DNA of 64,000 nucleotides from Chloroflexota bacterium (GTDB lineage Bacteria; Chloroflexota; Chloroflexia; Chloroflexales; Roseiflexaceae). Location of the stretch: the NCBI GenBank assembly GCA_013388755.1, contig JACAEQ010000135.1:1-64000 (forward strand), given 5' to 3'. Numbering within the stretch: position 1 is the stretch's first letter; each line of letters begins with the position of its first letter. Shown in pieces: positions 17,645 through 27,200 of the stretch. The notes under the pieces are model-generated. The model was not told the origin of the DNA, made no database searches, and saw only the letters and a program-made list of their open reading frames with translations. The position numbers were made by a program, and so were the translations under genes.

Positions 17645-17911
17645 TCATGGCCGCGTCGCCCATTCGAGCCGGGCCAGCAGCATCAGCGCCTCGGCATCAC
17701 TGCAACCACACATGTCCTCAGACGGCTGCAGGTTGATACACACCGCCGGGCGTTCGGGGCGACCGAAGAGCTTGCAGCGGTTGTCGGTGGTCAACTGGAC
17801 GCAACGCACACCGGCTGGTTTGCCCTCCGGCATGCCGGGAATCGGCGACGAAATGGATGGCGCGATACAGCACGCGCCGCATCCTGCCCGGCAGTTCATC
17901 TGTACCTTCAT
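17645..17911 (-). CDS. YkgJ family cysteine-cluster protein
   Basis: This is an 88-residue protein with the family pattern CRAGCGACC near the N-terminus (C-x3-C-x2-CC) and further Cys in GVRCVQL, NRCKLFG, AVCINLQPS and MCGCSD, probably a zinc or iron-sulfur site. Family length is about 85-110. The ATG at 17911 overlaps the TGA of the upstream TIM-barrel gene, which implies translational coupling; a longer reading from 17959 lies wholly inside that gene. Function of the family is unknown. Confidence 0.8.
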   Translation of the reverse strand: MKVQMNCRAGCGACCIAPSISSPIPGMPEGKPAGVRCVQLTTDNRCKLFGRPERPAVCINLQPSEDMCGCSDAEALMLLARLEWATRP

Positions 17912-18765
17912 GAGACGTTCCGCGCGTCTGATCCCACCTTCAGCGCCGCTTCGACCCACGTGCGCCTGGCAAAGTCCACCGCGTGGCGAAATCCCTCCTC
18001 GCCGGTATGGCTCGCCTCTTCAATACTGATCCAGCCGTCAAAACCGCCAGCGATCAGGGTGTGCAGCACAGGTTCGATCGGCGCTACACCTGTGCCAATG
18101 AGCACTGGTTCGAAAGCACCCGGGCGGCGAATGTCACTCATGTGCACCGCGACGACTCGTTCACGCACTGCGGCCAGCACTGCCAGCGGGTCGTCGCCGA
18201 GCGCCAGGCAGTTGGCGGTGTCAAAGAGCACACCCAGGGTAGTGTGTGCCGTGCGGTGCACCACTTCCAGGAAGCGCGCCGCCGGTTGCGTGAAATCATT
18301 GGCACGCCAGACCGCGCCACGGACATGGTTCTCGTAGAGCAGGCGCACGCCAGCTGCCGCTGCATCGTCCAGGCATGCGGTCAACCCCGCCACGGCCCAC
18401 GCGAGCCCTTCCGCTTCGGTGATGCCGGGATGCGCCTGGCCGGCGGTCAGGCGCAGGAACGGCACGCCGAGCCGTGCAGCCACCTCGATCCAGGCGCGCA
18501 CATCATCCTGCTGGCGGGCGCGTTCGGTCGCGTCGGGATGGGTAAAGTCCGAGTAGGTGGCCAGCATGACGATCGCGACGCCGGCATCGCGGGCCTCGCG
18601 CGCCAGTGCAGCGAGATACGCCGGCGCGCGGCTGGCGATATGCGCAACGCTGAGATCGGCGCCGTCAAGCCCCAGTGTCGCTGCCATGCGCAACCAGTCG
18701 CCGATTGATATTCGCCTGGCGGCAAGGTCAGGATAAAGCGAAACCGGCAGGCAACTGAGCCTCAT
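17908..18765 (-). CDS. Sugar phosphate isomerase/epimerase (TIM barrel)
   Basis: This is a 285-residue xylose-isomerase-like TIM-barrel protein. Recognisable elements are LGLDGADLSVAHIAS, the Glu in LLYENHVRG, VLFDTANCLALGDDP (Asp), VVAVHMSDIRRPG (His) and DGWISIEEASHTGEEG (C-terminal Glu). These acidic and His positions are the usual divalent-metal ligands. It overlaps the next TIM-barrel gene (18762-19601) by four bases and is followed by ykgJ, also overlapping. The two adjacent paralogues are quite different in sequence, so they probably act on different intermediates. Confidence 0.82.
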   Translation of the reverse strand: MRLSCLPVSLYPDLAARRISIGDWLRMAATLGLDGADLSVAHIASRAPAYLAALAREARDAGVAIVMLATYSDFTHPDATERARQQDDVRAWIEVAARLGVPFLRLTAGQAHPGITEAEGLAWAVAGLTACLDDAAAAGVRLLYENHVRGAVWRANDFTQPAARFLEVVHRTAHTTLGVLFDTANCLALGDDPLAVLAAVRERVVAVHMSDIRRPGAFEPVLIGTGVAPIEPVLHTLIAGGFDGWISIEEASHTGEEGFRHAVDFARRTWVEAALKVGSDARNVS

Positions 18766-19601
18766 GGCGCGATCCCCGCCTGCGCAAAGGCTCGCGCGAG
18801 CGTCCGGTATGTCTGGTCGGCAGCGGTAAACGGGTCATAGTTGGGGCGACGCTGGACCATAATACTGATCTCAGCAGTGATGTACCCGTCATAGCCGGCG
18901 GCGCGCATGGCGTGGAGGTACGCGACATAGTCGAACTCGCCCTCGCCGGGGATGAGGAACTCAAAGTCGGGCACGACTCCGCGTTCGTCCTTGACGTGGG
19001 TATGGACCGTATGGGGCGCAAGCGCCGCAACCGATACGGCGATCGGCACGCCCTGAACGTTGAAATGGCTGATGTCGAAGTTCAACTTCAGAAATGGCGA
19101 ATCGATCACGCGCAGCAGTTCGAGCACGCGTTCCACCCGATCGAGCATCGAGCCGACGTGCGGTTCGGCTGCGATCACAACACCGCACTGTTTACCATAC
19201 TGTACCAGCGCCGCCATGCGCTCGAAGAGCAGCGTCTTGAGTTCATCCCACTGCTCCGGCGCGCCACCAACGGTCGTGTCAACGGCCGGAGGCGTTCCGT
19301 CAAGCGCCCAGTCCACCGCCAGGTCAACTGCTGCGATGAGCCGCGCCTGGTGCGCGGCAGCAAGCTCAGGATCCCGGTCGATCATACTGGTTTGCGCCGC
19401 GATCGCCGGCAGTTCCAGGCCGTGATCCTTGAGCAGGCGCGCAATGCGCTTCCGTTCGGCGGAGTCGAGGCGGCTCAATTCCGTCGTGTAGCCGGGGATG
19501 ACGGTCAATTCGATACCGCTATACCCGGTGCGCGCCAGAAACGGGATCATCTCGTCAACTGGAACGGCAGGCATTCCCCAGGTACAGTAGCCGATCTTCA
19601 T
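18762..19601 (-). CDS. Sugar phosphate isomerase/epimerase (TIM barrel)
   Basis: This is a 279-residue TIM-barrel protein of the IolE/xylose-isomerase-like group. It begins MKIGYCTWGMPAVPVDEM and contains GYSGIELTVIPGYT, VVIAAEPHVGSMLDR (Glu/His), LKLNFDISHFNVQG (Asp, His), VHTHVKDERGVVPDF (His) and YDGYITAEISIMVQ (Glu). The metal-ligand layout is complete. It is translationally coupled to the following TIM-barrel gene by an ATGA overlap and lies 31 bp after an SDR gene, consistent with one catabolic operon. Confidence 0.83.
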   Translation of the reverse strand: MKIGYCTWGMPAVPVDEMIPFLARTGYSGIELTVIPGYTTELSRLDSAERKRIARLLKDHGLELPAIAAQTSMIDRDPELAAAHQARLIAAVDLAVDWALDGTPPAVDTTVGGAPEQWDELKTLLFERMAALVQYGKQCGVVIAAEPHVGSMLDRVERVLELLRVIDSPFLKLNFDISHFNVQGVPIAVSVAALAPHTVHTHVKDERGVVPDFEFLIPGEGEFDYVAYLHAMRAAGYDGYITAEISIMVQRRPNYDPFTAADQTYRTLARAFAQAGIAP

Positions 19602-19632
19602 GACCGTTCTTTCTGGCTTTCGCCATCATGGC

Positions 19633-20475
19633 TCATGCCTCCGGATCGCGCGCCCGGGGCACGAGAATGTCATTGCGCCAGCGCGAACGAAATGATGGGC
19701 GCACCAGCGCTTCAGGTGACTGCAACGTCAACCCGCCATCCGCCGTCAGCACGATGCCAGTGACGAACGCAGCATCGTCGGATGCCAGAAACAACGCGCA
19801 CCCGGCGATATCATCTGGCCTGCCGTAGCGCCCGAGTGGGTAACAGTCGCGTGACATCCGCTCCTCCAGCGGATCGCGCGCCATGCGCTCCATTTCGCGC
19901 TCGCCAACGATCTGGCCTGGCGCAATCGCATTGCAACGGATACCATCACGGCCATACTCCAGCGCCACGCTGCGGGTCAATGCGTTCAGGCCGGCTTTTG
20001 CCACGCTGTACATACCAAACAACGGGTTGGTAATCACTGCATTGACCGTCGAAATGAAGATGATCGAGCCGCCGCCGCCGCCAATCATGGCCGGGACACA
20101 ATAACGCACGCTGAGTAACGGCCCCCGCAGTGAGACCGCCAGGGTCCGGTCGATCTCCTCATCGGTGAGTTCAGCCGGGCGCTTGAGGCTGGCGTACGCG
20201 GCGTTATGCACCAGCACGTCGAGCCGCCCGAACTGTTCCAGCGCCGCTGTGGTCAACGTCTGCCAGGTGGCGGGATCGGCTACGTCGCCCGGGAGCGCGA
20301 CCACCTCGCCGCCAGCGTCGCGGATGTGCTGTGCCGTCTCTTCCAGTTTGTCAACGCGCTGGTGATTGTTGATCACCAGCCGGGCACCTTCGCGGGCAAA
20401 GCGCAGCGCGGTCGCGGCTCCGATCCCGCCCCAACCAGCGCCGGCAACGATCGCGACTCTGCCTGCCAGACGCAT
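19633..20475 (-). CDS. Short-chain dehydrogenase/reductase (SDR)
   Basis: This is a 280-residue classical SDR. The Rossmann glycine motif is AGAGWGGIGAA, slightly longer than the usual TGxxxGIG. VLVHNAAYAS stands for NNAG; the catalytic residues are Ser in FISTVNAVI and Tyr/Lys in YSVAKAGLNALT; VLTADGGLTL closes the core. A 30-residue basic tail follows. The ATG at 20475 has AGGAG eight bases upstream. It is the first gene in transcription order of the sugar locus and is separated by about 140 bp from the metallophosphoesterase gene start region. Confidence 0.85.
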   Translation of the reverse strand: MRLAGRVAIVAGAGWGGIGAATALRFAREGARLVINNHQRVDKLEETAQHIRDAGGEVVALPGDVADPATWQTLTTAALEQFGRLDVLVHNAAYASLKRPAELTDEEIDRTLAVSLRGPLLSVRYCVPAMIGGGGGSIIFISTVNAVITNPLFGMYSVAKAGLNALTRSVALEYGRDGIRCNAIAPGQIVGEREMERMARDPLEERMSRDCYPLGRYGRPDDIAGCALFLASDDAAFVTGIVLTADGGLTLQSPEALVRPSFRSRWRNDILVPRARDPEA

Positions 20476-20613
20476 GGTGGCGTCTCCTTTCATGCCTGTG
20501 GCGGCCTGTATCACGCTGGTTTTGCTGCGGGAACGCCAGGCTGCCGCAGGCTCTCCAGACGCAGAATATGCGGCACCAGGCCAGTCGTAGCGATTATAGC
20601 ACGGCGTGGCACG

Positions 20614-21423
20614 TCATGGTCGATCCGGTAGCGTTAACTCAACGGCAAACGGCTCACCGGGGCGGCTACCGACGATATGGCACTCAACAGGGCCGTAGCG
20701 TCCAGGCAGGGTCCAGCGGCCTGCACGATGCAGGTGCCCGCTGACCACGTGGGTCACTTTCGGCTGGTCGAACACCAGCCGGCCGAGGGTAAAATTGCCG
20801 AGATAGGCGCTCAACAGGCTCCAGAAAGCGCTTTCGGGGCGTGGCGGCACCGCGGGTTCGAAAATCGGCATGTGGGTAACAACCAGAATCTGCCGTACCG
20901 CCGGGTTGGCGACAAGGCCGCCAAGACGGCTGCTGAACCCTTTTGCAAGATACCGCGCCATCGCCCGGTCGCTCCATGGCCAGTCAATATAGTCGGCATC
21001 GTGGTTCACCTGCCCCTTCAGCATACGATACTCATGGTCGCTGAGGGGCAGGTGCGGCGCGCGTGACGAGTAATCATACCAGGCCATGGTGCCGCAGATA
21101 CCGAGGCTGCCCAGCGCCAGGACGTCTTGTTCGAGCCAGATGAAACCCTCCTCACGCGCGATGCGCGGCAGCCATTCCTCCCACAGCGTGCGGCTGCCAT
21201 ATTCGCCACGGTAGACATCGTGATTGCCGGCGATGACGGCGCGTGGGCATGGCAGATCGCGAAAGAGTTGCAATCCGCGCTGAAACAGGCGCAATGGATG
21301 GCCAACATCACCCGCGATGATGAAGCAATCGGGCGCACGGCTGTGGATCTGCTGCGCGAACGCCAGATAGGCATCACGGCTCGCGGGCCGATAGTGAAGA
21401 TCGGCGGTTATGATGATACGCAT
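20614..21423 (-). CDS. Metallophosphoesterase
   Basis: This is a 269-residue calcineurin-like phosphoesterase. All dimetal motifs are present: ITADLHY (D-x-H), IIAGDVGHP (GD), VIAGNHDVYRG (GNHD), LVVTHMPIFEP (H) and HVVSGHLHRAG (GHLH). The ATG at 21423 (MRIIITADLH) places the first metal ligand at residue 8, as usual; the upstream 21 codons lack similarity. The substrate is not predictable. Cytoplasmic, no signal peptide. It is divergent from pbpC. Confidence 0.87.
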   Translation of the reverse strand: MRIIITADLHYRPASRDAYLAFAQQIHSRAPDCFIIAGDVGHPLRLFQRGLQLFRDLPCPRAVIAGNHDVYRGEYGSRTLWEEWLPRIAREEGFIWLEQDVLALGSLGICGTMAWYDYSSRAPHLPLSDHEYRMLKGQVNHDADYIDWPWSDRAMARYLAKGFSSRLGGLVANPAVRQILVVTHMPIFEPAVPPRPESAFWSLLSAYLGNFTLGRLVFDQPKVTHVVSGHLHRAGRWTLPGRYGPVECHIVGSRPGEPFAVELTLPDRP

Positions 21424-21647
21424 GGCGTCTGGTTCCAGGTAACCGGGCGGTCCGGCAGCCCTTCGCCTGCCGGCAGGCAGAAGCACTCGCGGAGGAGGTG
21501 CTCCAGCCTGTTATGGTACACGCGAGACGCCGATACGGCAAGTCGCGTGTCGTGCGTCTTGTCAGCCGCTGATCATTCTCTTTGCCGGCCTGATATGCTA
21601 TGATCGAGACTCAGGATCATAGGGGGCCGGCCGGATGGAGATGATTC

Positions 21648-24212
21648 GTGGCGCGACGTTATTCGCCATACTGGATGGGGCGTGCGCTGCAGTATGCGCT
21701 CCGGCTGCTTGTCGCCAGCGCTGTGCTTCTGGCGCTGGTGGGATGCTGGCTGTGGATCACGACGGACCTGCCAGCGCCGGATCGGTTGCGCGCCCGCGCG
21801 ACCCTCGGCAACACCCGCGTACTGGATCGGCACGGTCGCTTACTCTACAGCGTGCCGGACCCGTTTGGCGCGTATCGCCGGCCGGTCGCGATCAATGATA
21901 TTCCCCTGGTCGTTCGCCAGGCAACCATTGCTGTCGAAGACACCGGATTCTACGCGAACCCGGGCATCGATCTGCGCGGGATTGCGCGTGCAGCCTGGTT
22001 GAACCTGCGGAGCGGCGCGATTGTCGCCGGTGGTTCGACGATTACGCAGCAGCTGGCTCGTTCGTTTCTGCTCGATCCGTCACTGGCGCGGGAGCGCAAC
22101 CTTGAGCGGAAAGTGCGCGAGGCGATCCTGGCGCTCAAATTGACGGCGACCCTGTCAAAGGACGAGATTCTGACATTGTATCTCAACCAGACCTATTATG
22201 GCGGTATGAGCTATGGTGTCGAAGCCGCGGCGCAACGGATCTTCGGCAAGCCGGCGCGCGATCTCGATCTGGCGGAGGCGGCGCTGCTCGCCGGGTTGCC
22301 ACAGGCACCGTCGCGCTACGATCCGCTCGCGTATCCGGATGCGGCGCGTGCGCGCCAGCGTGAGACACTGGCGGCGATGGTGCGCGCCGGTTTCATCAGT
22401 GCTGCACAGGCTGATGCCGCCGCCGCCGCACCGCTGCGCTTTGGTGGCGGCTGCACGACGCCCGGTTGCCTGCCGCGCGCGCCGCATGTTGTGTTCTCCG
22501 TGCTCGAACAGCTGGCGGCAGAGCTTGACCCGGATGCTGTGGCGCGTGGTGGCCTGACCATTACCACAACGCTTGACCTCGGGTTACAGGAATCTGCCGA
22601 GCTGGCACTCCAGCGCCAGCTTGCCGCGCTTGCCGCACCCCACGATGGTGGCCCCGACCGGCGCGCGCGCAATGGTGCGGTCGTGGTGCTCGATCCGCGT
22701 GATGGCGCAATTCTGGCGCTGGTAGGCAGCCCGGATTTCCACAATAATGCGATCCAGGGCCAGGTAAATGCCGCAGTAGCGTTACGCCAGCCTGGCTCGG
22801 CGATCAAGCCGCTGACCTATGCGGCCGCGCTGGAGCACGGCTGGACGCCGGCAACCTCACTTCTGGACGTCCCTGCGTCGTTTACTGACACCGACGGTCG
22901 CGTGTATGCGCCCCAGAACTATGATCGTGCGTTCCATGGCCCGCTTCTGTTACGCGACGCCCTGGCGACGTCATCGAATGTGGCGGCTGTTCGGACGCTT
23001 GACTTTGTGGGTATCCCGGCGCTCCTGGAGATGGCCTCCCGGCTCGGCATTTCTTCGCTGGGTCAGGCGCCCGGGCGCTTTGGTCTGGCGTTGACCCTTG
23101 GCGGGGGAGAAGTCACACTGCTGGAGTTGACGGCTGCGTATGCCGCATTTGCCAATGGCGGCGTTCGTGTTGCACCCTACGCGATTCTGGCAGTCGAGGG
23201 GCCGCCGCCGTTTGACCATCCGGCTGGACCTGGCGATACCACCCCGACAGTGGTGCTCGAACCGGGCGTCGCCTACCTGATCAGCGACATCCTGAGTGAC
23301 CGGTATGCACGGAAGCCTGCCTTTGGCAGTGGATCGCTCGAGATTGATCGCCCGGCGGCGGTAAAAACCGGTACGACAACCGACTGGCGCGATAACTGGA
23401 CCATTGGTTATACGCCGGACCGGGTAGCGGGAGTATGGATTGGCAATGCCGATGGCCGGCCAATGGAATCCGTGACCGGTGTGACGGGCGCGGCGCCGAT
23501 CTGGCGCCAGGTGATGCTGGCGGCACACCGCGGGTTACCGCCGCGTCCGTTCCCGCGCCCGGCAGGTATTGTGGAGATGGCGATCTGCGTCGAAGGTGGT
23601 TTGCTGCCCTCACCGGTCTGCCCGGCCACGCGCATCGAGCGGTTCATTGCCGGGCATACGCCGGGCCGGCCGGATGATACACACGTGATGATGCGAGTCG
23701 ATCCGGTGCTCAACTGTCGCGCGCCGGCTGATTATCCACAGGCGCGCAGCGTGACACGCCTGTTCCGCCTGTTGCCCGCCGACGCCGAGCCATGGGCCGT
23801 TCGCGCGGGCCTGCCGCGCCCGCCGCGCGCGACGTGCCCCGCGCTACCGGGCGCCGCGCATGAGCGCAGTGCACCAGATAACCTGGATGCCGGGAAGGAC
23901 GCGTGGACCTCGGTACCGCTGCTCCCTTCTTCATCGGCTCCACTCGTTATTACATCACCGGCGCCGCGCGCGGTATTTGCGCTGAGCAGCGATATTCCAG
24001 TTGACCGCCAGCGTGCCGCAATTACCGTCGGGATCGCGCCTGGCGTGGCGCAGGTAGAGGTTATCGTTGACGATGAACGGGTAGGGTCAGTCAACGCGGC
24101 GGCGCGTGTGCTCTGGCCGCTTCAGCCTGGCCTGCATCGCGTCTGGGCCGAAGGGCGCGACCCGGCGGGCCGTGTCGTACGGAGCGCCGTTGTGGAGTTT
24201 AATGTGCGATAG
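21648..24212 (+). CDS. pbpC: Penicillin-binding protein 1C (bifunctional transglycosylase/transpeptidase)
   Basis: This is an 854-residue class A PBP. A membrane anchor (LRLLVASAVLLALVGCWLW) precedes the GT51 glycosyltransferase domain (about 55-225) with catalytic Glu in AVEDTGFYANPGID and GGSTITQQLARS, LYLNQTYYGG. The transpeptidase domain (about 300-610) has SAIK at 384-387, SSN in ATSSNVAAVRT and KTGT at 573-576. The C-terminal 90 residues (ITSPAPRAVFALSSDIP to VVEFNVR) match the BiPBP_C domain typical of PBP1C. The start is GTG at 21648. The next gene, 31 bp downstream, encodes an alpha-2-macroglobulin-like protein, the same pairing as pbpC-yfhM in Escherichia coli, where the two are thought to act together in envelope repair and defence. 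Confidence 0.9.
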   Translation: MARRYSPYWMGRALQYALRLLVASAVLLALVGCWLWITTDLPAPDRLRARATLGNTRVLDRHGRLLYSVPDPFGAYRRPVAINDIPLVVRQATIAVEDTGFYANPGIDLRGIARAAWLNLRSGAIVAGGSTITQQLARSFLLDPSLARERNLERKVREAILALKLTATLSKDEILTLYLNQTYYGGMSYGVEAAAQRIFGKPARDLDLAEAALLAGLPQAPSRYDPLAYPDAARARQRETLAAMVRAGFISAAQADAAAAAPLRFGGGCTTPGCLPRAPHVVFSVLEQLAAELDPDAVARGGLTITTTLDLGLQESAELALQRQLAALAAPHDGGPDRRARNGAVVVLDPRDGAILALVGSPDFHNNAIQGQVNAAVALRQPGSAIKPLTYAAALEHGWTPATSLLDVPASFTDTDGRVYAPQNYDRAFHGPLLLRDALATSSNVAAVRTLDFVGIPALLEMASRLGISSLGQAPGRFGLALTLGGGEVTLLELTAAYAAFANGGVRVAPYAILAVEGPPPFDHPAGPGDTTPTVVLEPGVAYLISDILSDRYARKPAFGSGSLEIDRPAAVKTGTTTDWRDNWTIGYTPDRVAGVWIGNADGRPMESVTGVTGAAPIWRQVMLAAHRGLPPRPFPRPAGIVEMAICVEGGLLPSPVCPATRIERFIAGHTPGRPDDTHVMMRVDPVLNCRAPADYPQARSVTRLFRLLPADAEPWAVRAGLPRPPRATCPALPGAAHERSAPDNLDAGKDAWTSVPLLPSSSAPLVITSPAPRAVFALSSDIPVDRQRAAITVGIAPGVAQVEVIVDDERVGSVNAAARVLWPLQPGLHRVWAEGRDPAGRVVRSAVVEFNVR

Positions 24213-24243
24213 AACACATCGCATAGCTGGAAGGATACCCGGC

Positions 24244-27200
24244 ATGGCACAGAATCCTCGTTTCCCACTCCGTGCACTGATCGCCGCTGGCATCGGGGTA
24301 GTGGTGCTGATCGTCAGCGTTCTTGCCGGCCCGCTGTTACTGAACACGCCGCAGATTACCCGCATCGAGCCGGCGGACGGCGCAACCGCGGTCAATCCCC
24401 AGGCGCCGCTGCGTATCGAGTTCAGCCAGGCCGTGCAGGCCGACTCGCTGAAGGCGGCCCTGCGCATTGAGCCGGCTACTGAATTACAGATAGAGGTACA
24501 GGGCGGCGTTGTGCTGGTTCGCCCGGCTGGCGGATTGCAGTACGGCTCCGAGTATACGCTGACCATCGGCGCAGGGGTGCGCAATGCGCTTGGTCGTGCC
24601 TCGGAAACCGTACGAACGATCCGGTTCCGTACCACGCCATATGTGGCGCTGCTCGGTGTCACACCAGTTGATGGCAGCGCAGATGTGCTCCTCGATACGC
24701 CGATTACCGTCGAGTTTGCCGCCCCTGTCGTCAGCGCGGAGGCGGTTGCCGCTGCCGCCGACGACCCGCGCCGCTCAGATGAATTGCCCCAGCCGCTGAC
24801 GCTTCTCGCTGGCAATGATCCGACTGCCATCAAAGGTATCGGGCGCTGGCTTTCGCCAACGCGCTTCGGTTTCTATCCGGCCGGCGGGTTGCGCTCGGCA
24901 ACCGTGTATCGCGCCACGGTCCGCGCCGACCTGACGCCGGATGGCGCTGCCCGGATGGAACGGGCGATGAGCTGGACGTTTACGACCGCGGCACCGCTCC
25001 TTACCGGCACCCGACCGTTCGATGGCGAGGCTGATGTGGCGGCTGATCGCGCGATTGAAGTTCGCCTGCACCGCGATGTTGATACGGCCTCGGCGGGCGC
25101 CAGTTTTCGCTTGCTGGATGCAAGCGGCGCGGCAATTACCGGCAGCATTGAACAGTTCGAAGGTGGGTTTCGCTTCAAACCGGCGGCGCCGTTGGGGCGC
25201 GGTGTGCGTTACCGCGCGACGATCGAGCCTGGCGTCAGCAACAGAACCGGCGCCATCTTGAACGATACGGCGCTGAACTGGGAGTTTACAGTAATTGGCG
25301 ATCTGGAGGTGACACAGGTCGAACCCGCTGATGGCACGCGCGATGTGCTTCCCGACATCAGGCGCATCAGTGTGCGCTTTAATCATCCGGTCGTGCCGCT
25401 GACCGACGTTGCATCTGCCGGTGGTTTGCCCATGGCGGCAACACTCGATCCGCCGGTGCCTGGCATCGGGCGCTGGGTAGATACCTCGACGTTTGTATTC
25501 TCGCCGACCACCGGACTGGACCCGTCAACTGACTACCGGGTGCGCGTTGCGGCTGGCCTCACCGACCAGACTGGCGGCACGCTGCAGAGTGATTATGACT
25601 GGTCGTTTCGGACGATTGAACCCGGGATTGACGATGTGCGCCCGCGCGGGGACTATGCTGCACCGAATGCGCCGATCGAAGTCACGTTCAACCAGGAGAT
25701 GAGCCTGGCATCCCTCCGCAGCGCATTCTCTGTCACGCGCCAGGATGGCACCAGTGTCGCTGGCACGGTGACGACGCGCGGCAAGACGGCGATTTTTACG
25801 CCCGCCGCACCACTTGAACGGGGCGGTACATATACGATCTTGATTGATGGCAGTGTGCGTTCGGCACGTGGCAACGGCACCCTCGTCCAGACCTACTCCA
25901 GCTCCTTCCGCGTCGCGCCCCTGCCGGCCCTGGTCGCGACCGATCCGGCGCCCGGCGATGAAGCCTCCCCTGATTACCGCACCCTGCGCCTGATATTCAG
26001 CACACCGATGGAGTGGTCCTCGGTGAGTCGCAACCTGACGATTCTTCCCAGACCGACGGAAGTCTTTACGTACGAGGATGAAGCCACGCTGTACGTGTAC
26101 TTCCCGCTTGAACCGGAGACATCCTATCAGGTGACCGTTGGTGCGAACGCGCGCGACCCGTATGGCGCGACACTTGGTCAGGACGCTGTGGCAACCTTTC
26201 GCATCGGTTCGCGTGCGCCGTCCATCGAGTTGATCGGCCCGTATCGGGCCGGCGCCTACGATGCTGGCAGCCCGGTGCGCGTACCGATCCAGTGGGTGAA
26301 TGTTCCGAGCGTGAGCTGGCAGGTTGCGCGCCTGACGCCGGAAGCTGCCGCCCGTCTGATCTCCAGCTATGATGCATGGGAGTCGTATGCGCCTGCGGCG
26401 GAAGATCTCGTCTCTGATGGAACGCAGGAGCTCACAGGTGAGCGTAATCGCAGCCAGGTTGATGTCGTCGAGGTTGGCAGCCTTGATCCGGGTGTCTACC
26501 ATCTTGAATTAAATGCGCTGGGACGGCGCATTGACCGCCAGGTGATGGTGGTCAGCCCCTATGCGGTGACGATCAAGCGTAGCCCGGACCGGCTGTTCGT
26601 GTGGGCCGTCGATCTGGCGACCGGCAAGCCGGTCGCCAATCTGCCGCTCAAGGTTGCGGCATATCGCTATGTCGAATCCGGGCGTATTGATGATCCGCTC
26701 GACCTCGGCGCGACCGATGCGGATGGGATACTGAGCGCGCCGTTTGATGGGCGCGATACCGGCACGCTGTTCGTGTGGGCACAGGGTGCCGCCGGCACCC
26801 TGGCGTTCACCAGTAGTGACTGGGATATTGGTATCAGCCCGTGGAGCTTCGGTCTGCAGGCGGATCTGGGGCAGCGCCCGATCGCAGGCAGCCTGTCGAC
26901 CGACAGGCCAATCTATCGTCCAGGGCAGAGTGTGCGTCTGCGCGGTGCGGTACGCGGTGTCGCTGCCGGCGCCGCTCCAGGGCAGCCAGAACGGTACGTA
27001 CTGCCGGGTGCCGGTGACCGCGCCCACCTGCTGGTGAGTGACCCGGAAGGGAACACCATCTATTCGACAACGCTGACCTTGAGCGCGTTCGGTACGTTCA
27101 ATACCGAGTTGCCTCTGGCACAGGGCGCGCCGCTCGGGGCATACTCGATGCTGGCGCGCCTGGTGGGGGCTCAGGGGTTCAGCGAAAGTGCGCCGGTCGT

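Noticed and set aside
20515-21486. Longer N-terminus for the metallophosphoesterase starting at 21486
   Set aside because: The added 21 residues are Pro/Arg-rich and the family begins just before the D-x-H motif, as given by ATG 21423.
25525-26502. Minus-strand open frame of 325 codons inside the alpha-2-macroglobulin gene
   Set aside because: The plus-strand frame has consistent domain repeats; the antisense frame has no motif and arises from codon bias.
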